The notes under the pieces are model-generated. The model was not told the DNA's origin and made no database searches. It saw only the letters and a program-made list of their open reading frames with translations. From assembly GCF_027595985.1 (NCBI RefSeq), contig NC_073307.1, forward strand, positions 47,222,509 to 47,286,508: a stretch of 64,000 bases of DNA. The letters run 5' to 3'. Numbering within the stretch: the stretch's first letter is position 1; the number at the start of each line of letters is the position of its first letter. Shown here one piece after another: positions 29,780-42,189 of this stretch. This DNA is from Sorex araneus. Taxonomy: Eukaryota > Chordata > Mammalia > Eulipotyphla > Soricidae. The position numbers and the translations under genes were made by a program.

Positions 29780-32260
29780 AAGCCTAAATTTTGAGCAGTC
29801 CTTGCAGCCTTTCCCTGGCCCTGCCTTGGTCTTTTCAACCTAGGAAATGGGGCTGACAGTAGCATCATTTCAAGGGTTTTGGTGAAGACTAGTTGAGAAG
29901 GTGCCTAGCCAGTGTGCAGAAATGCTGATTTGTCAAGGCCATGGCTAACCCACAGGTGACGGGCTGGGCCGGGCCTGCAGTCCCGCCGAGCACTCTGGTC
30001 CCCATCCTGTTTAGGCCCCGAGGCTCCTCCTTCAGAGAACTTTGGTTTTTCTTTCCCTTTCACTTCTGCAGGGACAGACAGAAGAGGAATCCCCGCTAGA
30101 CTAAGCAGGTGTTGCAATACTGACTTTTAGGAAACAGAGAGAATTAGAGGCCACAGGAAGAGGAGAGGAGGTGCACCAGATTGTGGGTAGAGAAGGCTTT
30201 GGAGGGCCTCAGCTGTGGGTCAGTACTGGAGGCCTGCCACTCGCCATGCAACCTCGAGCAAGCATCTTCATCTCTCTCTCTCTCTCTCTCTCTGACCATC
30301 CCTGCTTGCCTCAGCGGCAGAATTGAGGCTGCCAGTGGCACGGCCTTCTTGCATCACCAAGGAGGATAAATAACGCTGGTAGCACTGCTTGACGTACCGG
30401 GAGAGCTCCGGAAATGGGAGCTGCGCTGATTAACAAGGGCAGTGAGACCAGTGCAAGGTTTCTGGGTGCCGGGAGAGCCTGAGCCCGTGGCACCCCGAGC
30501 CCTCGGGTCCTGGATGTTGAGCTCACCCAAGCAGAGGCAGGCCAGGGCCCCCGGGAGCTGTCTGCTTGGCCAGGCCTGGCTCTGTCGCTGGGACCAGCTC
30601 TGCTGTCTGAGGCCCTGCTGGCGGGCACTCGGCGTCGCCAGCCCTGCCTGGGTGAGATGGATGCTCCCCGGCAGCTCTGCGGCACGTTCTCGCCTTGTGC
30701 TTGCCTGGCAGAACAGTCATTTAGCAGAGGGAGAGCGGGGAGACTTAGAAGCCAGCCCTGAGCACTGCAGCAGCCCAGGAGCGGCTCCCTGATGTTGCCA
30801 TGGCAGGCAGCCTTGGCAACGTGGCTGCCAGAGCCTTTATTTCTGCTCTCCGCCTCCTGGCAGGGAAGCGCGGTACCCGGGACACTGGGACCGGGCCCTG
30901 CCCTGGCCCCAGGGGACCTAGGATGACCCAGTCTTCTTCAGGGCTCTAGTGACCCCCAGGCTACATCTGCAGTCTCACTGCGCATGACCAGCAAAGCCCA
31001 CCCTGGGGGTCTGGCCCTCAGCGGGTTGCCCATCTGCCCACCTCCCGCCACCCTGGATGGCCACCACCTGCACCCCCCAACTCCGCTGCTCCTAGCGGGC
31101 TCGAGCCTCTCCCTAGCGCTGGGAAGGGGAGTCCGAACAGATCCTGCCCTGCCAGGTCTGGCACCAGATCACTCAGATGCATCGTCACGGTGGTCTTGGA
31201 AGTCGCCCCCATTTTATAACGGAGTAGACTGAGGTCAGCCCTGCAATTTGTGGTGCTGTGGTTCCTTCCCTCAGCTACATAGCCACTAGGGCCGCTGACA
31301 TAAGGGGGGGGTCCTGTGCCCTTTCCCCTCCCCATCCACTTCTTTCAAGACCCAGGTCTGGTCTAGTGCCCCCTCCCATAATTTCCCCACCCCCAGAAGC
31401 TCCCCACCTCCTGCCCCCTTGATCCCACCCCACCCCCCAGACAGCTGAACACCCTGGCATGTTCTGTCCTTTCTCTGCTGTCACCTGGATGGACTGATAT
31501 CTGTCCCGGATTCCCCTTCCCCCCTTACCCCCGCCCCCCAGCTGAAGGGAAGATTTCTGAATATCCTGGTGAGGGGTTCGGACTTGGCAAAGTAATGAGG
31601 CAGCCCAGGGTTTTGTTGTCACCGTGAACAACCAGGAGCAGCTGACAGGACTGAAATGGCCACTGGGGCTGTGCCGGGTCCTGTGCTGGGACATTGGGGT
31701 GCATTATCTTGGACTGGGCCTCGGCTCCCTGGTGAAGTTGGTACAGTGGCAGACGAGGAGTTCGAGACTTAACTCTGCACGCCTGGGCGGGGCGTGCAAG
31801 GGCCGGGACCTGTGCCTCTGGCAGCCCGGCTGGCTGCAGAGCACCGGCCTCCTCCACTGTGGCGTTGCTCATCTTGCGGGATGCACAGCAAGGACTGGAG
31901 TGGGGGGACGAGCCACGGAGAGGGGACTTCTGCACTTGGCCCCCGCCAGGGGGCTCAGCAGAATGAGCTGGGAGAGAAGGAGCAGGTGTGGGCGGGCTCT
32001 GTGCAGTCCCTTTCCTGCCAAGGCGCGGTGCAGGAGGATTTGTAGGAGAGGGAGCGGCTGTGCTTTCAGGACCCCCCTCGTGCCAGCACCTCCTCCCTTC
32101 GCTCCCGTTCCCCAGAGCCTTGTTAAGGGCAGGGCTGGCTCCAGCCCGTGATAACCCTTGTGTATTTGCTCTGCTGTTAGCTCTGCAGGATTGGAGTTCC
32201 CGAGGAGGGACTTCATCCTGCCAGTTCACCCTCAGTGCCCCAGTGCCTCGGTAGTTCCAG
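29780..32260. other. Intron 1, mostly unique
   Basis: GC-rich, with a (TC)n run and short MIR remnants. Frames up to 255 codons occur on the minus strand without any recognisable protein features. Confidence 0.45.
30271..30293. repeat. (TC)n microsatellite
   Basis: About eleven TC units, apparently after a diverged MIR core (ccatgcaacctcgagcaagc). Confidence 0.9.
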
Positions 32261-32455
32261 CTGGGGAGAGAGCTCAAAGGGCTGGAGGACACGCCATGCC
32301 TGCCAGAACCTCGGTTTGATCCCTGGTACCGTATGGTCCCTTAAGCACTGCTATGACTGAACCCTGAGCACCAGGCTTGGAGCAACTCCTAAGCACGGCT
32401 GGGTATGGCTTGAAAAAAAAAGCCAAAAAACCAAAAACAAACAAATAAACAAAAC
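32261..32455 (+). mobile_element. Old family A SINE
   Basis: TGGGGAGAGAGCTCAAAGGG head, GGTTTGATCCCTGGTACCGT, GGCTGGGTATGGCTTG and a long A-rich tail. Confidence 0.7.
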
Positions 32456-32461
32456 CCAACT

Positions 32462-32522
32462 TGGTTCCTGGCACCCTCTTGGAATGCAATAAATATCTGT
32501 TGAGTGACTGAATGAGTGAAAA
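32462..32522 (+). mobile_element. L2/MIR-type 3' end
   Basis: AATGCAATAAATATCTGTTG with AGTGACTGAATGAGTGA is the common terminal motif of ancient L2 and MIR elements. A comparable end is at 34998-35025 (GTCGAATGCATGAATGAATG). Confidence 0.5.
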
Positions 32523-32872
32523 CATTGGATCTTCCAGAAACTTCACCACCCAGTTACCTGGCTCCTTTCTCTGAGCTGGAAGCTATGTGAAGATGTTTGG
32601 GGGGAGGGAATTGTAGGAATCCCCACAAAAGGAGACCCTCCCACCCCACCCCCCACCCCCGTAGCCCTTGTCTCCCAGATAAGCCTGGCACACAAAGGAA
32701 TCAAGCTTGCAGAAGCCCCTAGTGGAACACAGCCCTTGGGGCAGGTACGGAATGTTCCAGAGGAGGGGCTGGGGGTGTGTCTTCAGGGAGGTAACTGTCC
32801 GCGTGGACGGCTACTTTAGGCCAGAGGCAAGGGTCAGGCCAGAGAGGGGTAGGTAGAAAGGGGCACGCGGGC

Positions 32873-32998
32873 TGGCGAGCTCGAGCTAGTGCTTGCCCCT
32901 CATGGCTCAGTCCCTGGCATTGCGTGGTCCCCCAGCACAGTCGTGTGTGGCTCCCAAGCACTGCTGGCGTGGCCCCAGTACTTTTCCCCCAATAAGCA
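32873..32998 (+). mobile_element. Old family A SINE, partial
   Basis: CTCAGTCCCTGGCATTGCGT, GGTCCCCCAGCACAG and AAGCACTGCTGGCGTGGCCC; the head is poor. Confidence 0.5.
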
Positions 32999-32999
32999 G

Positions 33000-35466
33000 T
33001 AACGGAAGGGAAAGGAAAGGGGGCAGAGGGGAGCAGGGGTCACAGGCTCAGCCCAACGGCTCTGCGCCCGTGCACGTGTCTTGGCTTGGAATCTCCCCAA
33101 GACCGCGTGTTGCACAAGAGACACACATTCTTCTCCTGCATCCCTCACCCCCCGCCCCACCTTCCTACTTGGGGTTTATTTACTCTTACTTGAAGCACAA
33201 GTTTGGCAGTCCAGGCCTCTTGCGATCAGAAGCAGCAGGTCAGCTCTGGAGGGAGGGGGGAATGTGAGCCTGTGCGCATGCGTGCGTGCTTGCGGTGCGT
33301 GCGTGCGTGTCGGTCTATGCCTGCGAGTGGGCCGCAGGGACTGAGTCCCACCAGAAGCCCCTTCCTGAGTTCGCCGCTGTCTGCGGGGACAAAGCTGAGG
33401 GTCACAGGCACAGGTTGGTGGCCCCACGGAAGAGCACGTTCAGTTCAGCGATCTTGGAGGAAGGCAGGAGGAGTGAAAACACTTTCTGCTTAACTGTCTA
33501 AATTAGGAACTCTACTTGGAGAGGTTGAACATTATTGATAAGCTTTGCTTACGGCGGGCACAGAGTGCTCCTCCATTACGTTCAAGGGATGAGGAGGTCA
33601 GCTCGTTCAGCTGTCCAGTGGGAAGGTGAGCTATTGTCTGTCCTCACTCTCGACTGACAGTGTCACCTTTCGAGGCCCCAGGCTCTAGAAAGAGAAGAGT
33701 CACAAATGCTGATTAGTCCCTGGAAACTATGCAGCTCAGTTGAGAGAGCCTGGCCTCTAGGACCCAGTCCTCCGGTTCCGATCTTAGCTGCCTCATGCTG
33801 TGTGACCCAAGGAGTCAGATAGCGTCTCTGTGCTCTGGTTGGCCAGTCCCCAGTGGAGTGACAGTGGTGCAGCCTCCTTGGGTTGGCTGGACTAGTAAGG
33901 GATGCTCAGCCCCCATTGGGCGCGGGAATCAACTGTGTGGCTAAAAGACGGTGCATTCATTCCGTGGCCAGCCTCGCCTCAGGAGAAATGAGGACCTTGG
34001 CGAGCAGGTCCTTCAGTGTCCATATTTTCATTAGAATGTTTGAAATTACTTAATTGGGAGGTTAATCAGCAGTGCTCAGAGGACAGGTGGTGCTGGAGAT
34101 GAGAACTGGGGCTCTGGCAGGGACAGCAGCGCGCCGCAGACCCACTCCCCCCAGCCTCCTCCCCAGCTTCGAGCATCTGTGTTCTTAAAGAGCCCTCTCT
34201 CCTCCCCCGAGTTGCCGCCCTGCTCGGGCAATGCTACCTGCGGTTCTGTGTGGGGGATGGAATGATACAGGGGTGAGGTGACCGTCTCCTCCGCTCTGCA
34301 TGGTCGAAATGGAGTCCTCCCTCACGGCAGCCCGCTGGGGTCCTGGTGGGTAGATTGCACTTGGAGAAAGTCCGGCCTCAGCTCAGTGGTTTGCCCTGCC
34401 CAGCCACAGTCCTGCCTGCCTCACCCCTCGGACTGAGGGGCGGCCTGGGCCGCTCCCTCCCATCACCTCAGCCCTGTGCGTAGGCCGGAGGCGAGGATCA
34501 CTCGTTTCCATTCGACAGATGGGAATGATTAGATGGGACCACAGCACCGGATGTCTGACCTCTGCCTTTTCATCCCGAGCTCCGTCCCGGGGACTCTCAG
34601 TCATACTCCTGTTTGCTGGGCGTGTCAGGAGGTCGAGGAAGGTGCATGGTTATACCAAGAGTGGGGGATTCTGGAAGGAGGGGAAGGAGGAGCCTGGAGG
34701 AACGTAGCCCTTCCGGGTCAGAGAGTCCTGGTGATGGCCTGGGCCACGTGGCAACTGACAGGACTCGACCTCACTAATGCCACACAGTGCATCCTCTTGC
34801 TGCCCTGGCCCTTCTGTCTGGTACCTGTTCTCTTTCAGGAGTGGCCAGCGTTGCATGTGTGTGTCCACTCCTCAGCTTCTCCCGGGTTCTCCTGCCGCTC
34901 CCGTGGGGACAGGAAGCACCTCACAGACCGCAAGTTGCTTCTCTGGTTCCCGTGTCTCCCCAGCACCTGGCCATGCACAGGTGTGGCACCTGCAGCCTGT
35001 CTGTCGAATGCATGAATGAATGAGCCCTTAATCTGCCGGGCCTCTGCGCTGAGCTCCCTTAACTCTCCCAACAGCCGCAGGCACCGAATACTTCCACCAG
35101 CCCAGTTCTCCAGGCGAGGGAGGTGGGGAGAGAGCGTTCTTCTCATGACAGGGCACAGGGAGCCCCAGGGCCCCGGCAGGCAGGTGTGAGCAGGGCCTGC
35201 CCCAGTGCCCTGGACCTCATCACTTTCTCCAGGCTCAGAACCGCCCCACCTGGCACTGCAGGTGGATCCGCCAGGTTCCTGCTCAGCAGTGCGAGGCCTC
35301 CGGCTCTTGCTCTTTGTCCTACTGGCCAAGGAGTGGCCGCCTGGCCAGGACTTTGTTGGACCAGCCCCCAGCAGGAATGTGGCAACCTCCCTCTGCTGGA
35401 AGCCTTGCTTGGTGTCTACACCCCAGGCACTATAGCAGTGCACCTAGAGGCCAGTGGTAGTTAGTT
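33000..35466. other. Intron 1, mostly unique
   Basis: Apart from a MIR at 33720-33880, a short old SINE scrap near 34063-34125 and an L2-type end at 34998, nothing is recognised. Confidence 0.45.
33720..33880 (+). mobile_element. MIR SINE
   Basis: TCAGTTGAGAGAGCCTGGCC, TTCCGATCTTAGCTGCCTCA, then GCTGTGTGACCCAAGGAGTC, in MIR order. Confidence 0.6.
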
Positions 35467-35668
35467 GGTTTTTTTTTTTTTTTTTGGTCTGTTTTGTTTA
35501 GGGCCCACACCCAGTGGTGCTAGGGCTTGCCCCGCCTAGCTCTGTCTGTGCTCCGGACCTGGGGCATCATATGTGGATGCTGTAGATTGAACCCATCATA
35601 TGTGGATGCTGTAGATTGGCCACGTGCAAGGCAAGCACTCCGCCTCCTCTTCTATCTCTCTGGCACCC
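35467..35668 (-). mobile_element. Family A SINE with internal tandem duplication
   Basis: Reverse copy with poly(T) and CCACACCCAGTGGTGC. CATCATATGTGGATGCTGTA occurs twice in tandem (from about 35567 and 35596), so the unit of about 29 bases is duplicated. Head complement ends ATCTCTCTGGCACCC. Confidence 0.82.
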
Positions 35669-35877
35669 CAGTAATGGCATGTGAGCCCCTCTCCCCAGAG
35701 TCAGACGAGTTCCAGATGACTGATTCCATCCCAGGCAGAGGATTCCATCCCGGGCAGAGGAGGCTTCGAGAAGCAGGAGGATGAGGGGTGTTGAATCCAG
35801 GCAGATGTAGACAGGCCTCCTTCATGGGAACAGCCAGGGGATATAAACTAGCCCAATGTCTTGGGTTTAGTCTTTGT

Positions 35878-35998
35878 CTTTTTTGGGGGGGAGGGAGGGG
35901 AGAGGGTAACAGCTGATAGTGCTCAGGCACACAGAGGCCAGGGATGGAATCCAGCTTTCCTGCGTGCAAAGTATGTGCACCAGCCCTTTCTCTGGTCC
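35878..35998 (-). mobile_element. Old family A SINE, partial
   Basis: Reverse copy with ATAGTGCTCAGGCACACAGA, GGGATGGAATCCAGCTTTC, GTGCACCAGCCCTTTCTCTG. Confidence 0.5.
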
Positions 35999-36424
35999 TG
36001 GGATCTGGGGGTGAGCTGCTGGCAGGGTAGATGGGTGGGACTAGGGCCCTGGGGCAGGGGCTGCATCCTGACCCTGTCACTTGGCAGCTGAGGACCCTGG
36101 AAAGTGGGGGGGTTGGAAAGGCGGGAAGATGCAGTGTCTGTGTTGTCCTCACCAGGGGCCAAGACAGTTGGTGGCCTGGCAGTGTAGTGATGGGTTGGGG
36201 GCAGGCGCGACGGAACCATCACTCCTCTCTGAGCCAGGCGGTGACTACTGGCTGGCGGTGTAGACTGCTCCTGTCCTGGCAAGAACAGACCCCACCCCCC
36301 CCTGAGCCAGTTGGCCTTGGAGGTGCCCAGGGCAGCCTTGGTGTCCATGCAGCTCATGGAGCTGAGGAGTGTGGGCGGATGCTGGGTGAAGAACGGTCAG
36401 GACTGTCGAAGTAGTCTCCAGGAA

Positions 36425-36597
36425 GGGGCCAGACTGATTGCACTGTGGAGAGGGCACTTGCCTTGCACGTGGCACACCTGAGTGTGATCCCCGGCACCCC
36501 CTATGGTCGTCTGAGCCTGCCAGGAGTGATCTCTAAGCACCTGCCAGGAGTAAGCCTTGAGCACAGCCAAATGTGACCCCCAGACAAAACAAGAAAA
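36425..36597 (+). mobile_element. Family A SINE, diverged
   Basis: GGGGCCAGACTGATTGCACT head, GTGATCCCCGGCACCCCCTA, AGCCAAATGTGACCCCCAGA tail. Confidence 0.82.
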
Positions 36598-36864
36598 TCA
36601 CAGGTAGGACACAGCATCAAGATTTTCACAAGTGACTGGTGTGTCTGTGTGCGTGTGTGGGGTGGGGGGCGGGGAGCATGGGATGGGTGATGGACTCGGA
36701 AGGTAACTAGGTTTTTCCTGACCTCACCGCAGAATAGATGCAGCCGTGACACTCTGGTTTTGCTGCCCTGGATAAAGTGAAGGCGGGGGGCTATGCTTTC
36801 TCTCACCTGTGCTCCTTTTGAAGGGCCTATCCTGGCAGAAACGGGACATACCCCCTCTTCCCAG

Positions 36865-36960
36865 GTCCTTGAGTGACAGGGAGAAAGTTAGCAGTGCCGA
36901 GTAAGCCCTCAATAAAGTTAATGATGCTAATGATGATGACAGCCATAATAATAATAATTA
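36865..36960 (+). mobile_element. MIR SINE 3' end
   Basis: AGTAAGCCCTCAATAAAGTT with a run of ATGATG/AATAAT matches the MIR 3' terminus and its tail. A reversed MIR 3' block (CTCCATTTTGCAGAGGAAGA) lies at 37061-37080. Confidence 0.55.
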
Positions 36961-37434
36961 CTCCTATTACCACTCTGTTCCCTCTGTTGGCATTTGCCCG
37001 TGAAACACACGGGGCATTTTTATATCCAGACTGCACGTCCTTAGAAGGATTAAGGATTTTCATCTCCATTTTGCAGAGGAAGAATCTGAGACCCAGTGAC
37101 TTCGAGACATCTCCCCTCCATCCCACCCCACCCACACCGCCCCCCCCCCATCCCCACCACAGTCCCCCGGTGGGTGAAGGAGACTGGTTTTTGAAATGGG
37201 TCCCTCAAGCCATTCCTGTCTGTGTCTTGTCTAGACTGAGTTCTCAGGATTATCTTGATTCTCCTTGGAGCAATGATCCCCAATCTTTTCGGAGTTGCAA
37301 CATTGTTCTTCTGTGGGATTTTGCAACAGTTGCAATCCCCCACCCCCACCACAGAAGGCTGTAACTTCCGTTGAGCCCTCTTGAAGTTGGATTTAGGGAA
37401 GAGTCTTGCAGAGGGTGGGTAGTAAACAGAGCGA

Positions 37435-37545
37435 GCGTCCTTGTTTGGGGACAGTCAGGAAGAGGGTCTGGCAGTACCTGGCTGGGTGACCATGGCAAGT
37501 CTGGGCCCCTCTTCGGACCTGAGTTTCCCCATCTCTCCCTCTGAC
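37435..37545 (+). mobile_element. MIR SINE
   Basis: GGCTGGGTGACCATGGCAAG, CCTGAGTTTCCCCATCTCTC. Confidence 0.5.
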
Positions 37546-38514
37546 TCATTTTTCTCTCGTGGGGGCTGTCTTGATTTTGTAAGTTCTGCTTGAGGCAGAA
37601 CTGCCAGGTACTGGGTAAGGAGGGAGCTTAGTTCCTGGCGACTAAAGGGAGTAGGAAGCTTTCATCTCAGGGGACACCGCCTGTCGTGGGCTCCTGTCTC
37701 TTCGCCTGTGTCTCCTTTGCTGGTGACAGGTGGTGACTTCTCTTTGAACTGCAAGTTGGAGGAAAATTGTCACGGGATCATGCACCTTAAGTGAGTGGGT
37801 TCCGAAGGAGGAGAAGGCGGGGGAGGAAACTCCAGGCAAGAGAATCCCTGATTTCCACCCTCCCCGGTGAATCACAGAACATTTGGATAAGTCACTCATG
37901 GGGGTGGAAAGATTGGGTGAAAATCAGGAACTGAAGGCCAGATTTTTTTTTTTTCCAAATGGAACAAGTTATTCAAAATCCTCCACGGAGGATAGATCAT
38001 ATCTCACTTTCTTCCCTTTTTTTTTTTACTGACTTTTATGCATCTTAAAAATATGTGTATATGTTTAAAAAATTTCGTTATTGCCTTTCCCTCTTCTGTT
38101 TTCACCAACAAGTATTGTAATAGGGTAGGGAGGGTCTGAGTGGACCCAGAGACCCTGGGCTGCTGTCCCCTGAGGCTCTGAGAGTTAGTCTTGTGGCACC
38201 CACGTCCCGGGGACTTCCATGCAAGGCTGCTGAACCTCTCTCCCTTGAGGTCTGCAATTATTTAAAGAAAGCTCACGGCAAGTGGAAAAAGAGTGACCAG
38301 ACTCGCCATACCATGTGGCCAGGAGGCAATTCAACACCGAGCAGCCAACTAACTCCCAAGGGCTTGGCCGGCTGCAGGATTTTGCAGGGGTAGGTAGCTG
38401 AGAGGGGCCTGAAGGCAGGCCCAAGTGGGTGCCGTGGTTCCCCTCGGGCCGCCTGCCCAGCCCCAGCCGTGGAGAGGTCACTTGCTGCCCACAGAGCAGG
38501 TTCTGCCCTGAGCC

Positions 38515-38990
38515 TCACACAAGTGAAATTGGAAGCAGTTTTGTCAGGCGGTAAAGGAAGCTAAAAACAATGGGATTTGAAACAAGAATTATATATCGTT
38601 CTAACTCAGACATTTGTTTAATTGTTTTATAATTCATCATTAGCCCCCAAAGTGTTTGGGAGAAGTAACTTACTGTCTTAAATTGTATTTTGACCATTTG
38701 TTCAACAAGGAAAGACAGTTTCAGTTAATGTTAAGATTATTTTTCATGAAAGAATTTGACTAATATTTTTTAAAGTTCCAGGGCTAGGAACTAATTTTTC
38801 AGAGAAAGTCTAATCCCTTTATTTTTAAGAAACCACAAATTCTTAGTGGTTTGGTCTGTTCAAATGCCTTTCAGTTAAACATGGAATTGCCCATTTTTTT
38901 GTTTGGGTAAATATTTTTTTTCTTGTTATAAAAGTGTCAGGTATTAAATATATTGAACTAAGAGGATATTAATAGGCAAAAGAAAAAAAG
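38515..38990. other. AT-rich repeat-free island in intron 1
   Basis: About 475 bases with no recognisable repeat and much lower GC than the neighbourhood, including GTTTAATTGTTTTATAATTC. No open frame or RNA gene is seen. Possibly conserved non-coding DNA. Confidence 0.35.
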
Positions 38991-38995
38991 GCCTT

Positions 38996-39142
38996 GAGGC
39001 CAGGGAGGTAGCTCAGAGGGCTGGGCATTTGGATTCCCTGAGTATGCTGGGAACTGGGAGTGACCAGCACCCCCCCCACACACACTATGCTGGGGCTAGC
39101 CCCTGGTCGCCCCTAAAATAAAACAAAAGGAAAAAAAAAACA
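38996..39142 (+). mobile_element. Old family A SINE, partial
   Basis: GGCCAGGGAGGTAGCTCAGA head and GGGCTGGGCATTTGG, then a degenerate middle and an A-rich end. Confidence 0.5.
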
Positions 39143-39177
39143 ATACCTAGAAATGTAAGTGGACTGACTGTGTGTAC

Positions 39178-39263
39178 GTTCATGTGTGTATGTGCACACG
39201 TGTGTATGTGCACGCATGTGTGTACACACGTGTATATGTGTGTGTGCATGCATGCATGTGTGC
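39178..39263. repeat. Imperfect (GTGT/GCAC)n repeat
   Basis: Interspersed TGTGTATGTGCACACG units, alternating purine-pyrimidine. Confidence 0.88.
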
Positions 39264-39499
39264 AGCCTGCTCGATTTGGTAGATTTCACCACCAGCTGTT
39301 ATTTGTGGGCTGATTTCTGCCTGTGACCTTGAGAGGGTGAGTACCGAGACATAGCCCTTCCTGCCTACTATGGGAGTCTGTTTGCCACCAAGTGGTGTCA
39401 CTTTGCGTCTGTCCTCCTAAGAGGGAGTAATCCCTGCATTGCTACGGAAATGCTGGTCTTATGGTTGTCAGCGATGATTGCAAGTGGTAGGACTGTACA

Positions 39500-39860
39500 T
39501 GGATGTGGGGCTATTCCCTGGCATGTGCCCACCGCAGTGGCTGCTGCTGTTTGAATTCAGGCAGAATCGGGCTGGACAATCTGATTACCTCCACGCCATT
39601 CTCCTGACTGATCACCATCATTCCCCCAGGACTTAATTGCCATTGGAGCTTGGCTTTTCTCTCACACATAGTGTACTGCATCTGTCTAGATATACCCTTG
39701 CTAATATGTACAGAGCAAGGTAAATATGGTTGCTGGTAGGGAAGGCGTTCAGACCCTGATTTCCTGATTAAGAATCTATTACTCAGCCGGGCTGTTTGAA
39801 GTGTTAGCTGACCCACCTTGTGATTCAGGCTGCAGCTGGAGCTGACCCAAGGGGAAGAGA
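39500..39860. other. Repeat-free intronic segment, possible conserved element
   Basis: Balanced, complex sequence with no mobile element recognised (for example CCTGATTAAGAATCTATTAC, AAGTGTTAGCTGACCCACCT). No coding signal. Conservation is a guess from texture. Confidence 0.3.
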
Positions 39861-40458
39861 TTGGGGTGGGAGGTGGGGGGAAAAGTCCAGCTGCTCGACA
39901 AACTCATGTTGAATCTGGTTTCAACGTACAGCATCATTCTGGAGGAGAAAGACAGCAGACCTGCCTTTGCTTCTGTTTTGAACCTGCCTAAAAAGTGGAA
40001 GGAGGTATAGATGGAAGGCTTCTCTCGTGTCCGGGGTTCCGCTCACTATTCTCTCACATGTTCTTCTAGAGAGGAGCCAGGCAGGGCACATCAGCACCCC
40101 GGAGATCTGCCCTCCTACCCCCGCGTCTAACACAAAGGAGAGGAAGCTAAGAGTGCTCTCTAGCAGAAGAGTCTGTCTCGATGATCATTTCCTAGCATTA
40201 TATAAGGACTGGCTTTGGTATTGGATTGTTCCGTCTAACCTGTCCTGCTGGGTGTCGGGGTGATTCCTAACTTGATGCTGATGCTGCTTCTCTGAGACTG
40301 CCTTTGCATGTGGCAGGGTATGTGCCACGCCGGGGGCTGCCCTGTCAAAGGTAGGGTGGGGGCGGCTCAAACGGAATGAGCTCGTTAGCTTCACGCTCAC
40401 CGAGTGAATGAGATGTTTGTTGAGGCTTTCCCCGACACGGCAGGGATTAGACATTTCT

Positions 40459-40637
40459 TTTCTTCTTTTTTTTTCTTTTCGGGTCACACCCGGCGATGCA
40501 CAGGGGTTACTCCTGGCTCTGCACTCAGGAATTACTCCTGATGGTACTCGGAGGACCATAAGGGATGCTGGTAATCGAACCCAGGTTGGCCGCGTGCAAG
40601 GCAAATGCCCTCCCCGCTGTGCTACCGCTCCAGCCCC
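40459..40637 (-). mobile_element. Family A SINE
   Basis: Reverse copy, near consensus: TTTTCGGGTCACACCCGGCG, CTGGCTCTGCACTCAGGAAT, GCTACCGCTCCAGCCCC. Many CpGs survive, suggesting a fairly young insertion. Confidence 0.93.
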
Positions 40638-41034
40638 GGGACGAGACTTTTCTGATCTGTGGTTTCGATTTGGTGTCTCTTTGGAGGCTGGATGATGTGT
40701 GTGGGTGTCCTTGCTCTCCACTCACGTGTCCTCATGATTCCTCCGGTCTCGGGGGTGGGCGCCCAATGTGGGTCCTGAGTCCTGACCGTTGGGCCCTGAC
40801 TGAGGGGCAGAGTCACTTTCCCCACCTATACACCTGGCGAGGGTGTTGGCGTCCTGAGACGGTCGGGGTAAAGTTGTTTCACAGACTGTGGGAAGCTGTG
40901 ATGTCATATTGTATTCTGTTTATTTGGTTTCAGATAAGTACTGATATTTTGGATTCTTGAAACTTTTGAGTCTAGTCAACTGGCTAAATAACTGAGCTGT
41001 TTTTAAGAGGTGGGCTTTTTTTTTTTTTTAATAG

Positions 41035-41185
41035 AGGGGGCTTGAGCAATAGTAAAGTGGGTAAGGTGCTTGCCTGGCATGTGGCAGACCTGGTTTCTCG
41101 ATCCCTGGTACCCCTGAGCCCCACCAGGGGTGATCCTGAGCACAGCCAGGAAGAAGCTCTGGGCACAGACAGCGGTGGGGGGAGG
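41035..41185 (+). mobile_element. Old family A SINE
   Basis: GGGGGCTTGAGCAATAGTAA head, TTCTCGATCCCTGGTACCCC, GTGATCCTGAGCACAGCC. Confidence 0.65.
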
Positions 41186-42189
41186 GGGTAGGTTGGGTGG
41201 CACAAAAATCAAGAAGACAAAGGCCTTCAGCCTCAGGCCCAGCCCGAGGCCGCTTAGAGGGAAATGGGGGTGCTGAGCCCACTAGCATGGCCAGAGCCAC
41301 GGGCGATGTGGTTCATAGCAAACACCCCACTTCCTTGACCGCCTCAAGACGGCTCCGGGGCTGAACCCCGAGAGCTGAGTGCTTCAGAGCCGCAGCTGTC
41401 TCCTGGGGAATCCCAGTGTGGCCCCCTGCTTGGCGCCAGGCCTGGTCTCTGCTTCACCGTCCCTGTGCCCCCGGACAGTGTGCTTCTTTGCTGGGCTTGG
41501 GGGGGGGGGGCGTCCCGGCCTGGCGGTGGGGGGAGGCTCCCTCGGCCTGTCACGTCAGAGCAGCAGTTCCTGTACCAGAGGCCTGAAGAGTGAGGAGACG
41601 AGCGAGCAAGGGGGCATTTGAGGCAAGAATCGGCCCTTGAGCCATCCTGGAGGGTTGGCCCTGGGCCAGCTCAGGTGTAGATGCTGGGGATCTTGCAGGG
41701 TCCCTGGCCTCCCTCGGGTGCCCCCTCCCACTTTACGGCTGGGGGGCCCTGGACGGGGCGGCATTGTGGGGCTGCTGTCAGGCATCACGTGGGTTCTGCT
41801 GGAGCCTGTCTGGAAGCTCGGGGCCAGCCCTGCCCCTGTGGCCCAGAGGGCTTTCACAGAATTTTCTCCACGGCCCCCGGGAATTAGACTCAGCCTGAGT
41901 CTCACCTGGCGCCTTGGTGGCGAAGGTCTGCAGCTGGTGCCCCTCCAGGACTGGGCCTGAGTGTACGAGGGTCATTCTTTCTGGCTGTACCCGTTCCCTC
42001 TCATGTGCCCCATGTCTTAAACCCATTTCCTAGGAGCCAGCCGCAGTGCTGGCTTCTGGAAGACAATAGGGAGAGAGGTGCGGGGGGGGGGGGACCCACA
42101 AAATGATGTTTTCAGCTAGCGATAACTCTTGGTATGCGGATAAATAAGACAGGAAGCTCAGATGGGGGTCGGAAAACAGTATGATCCCC

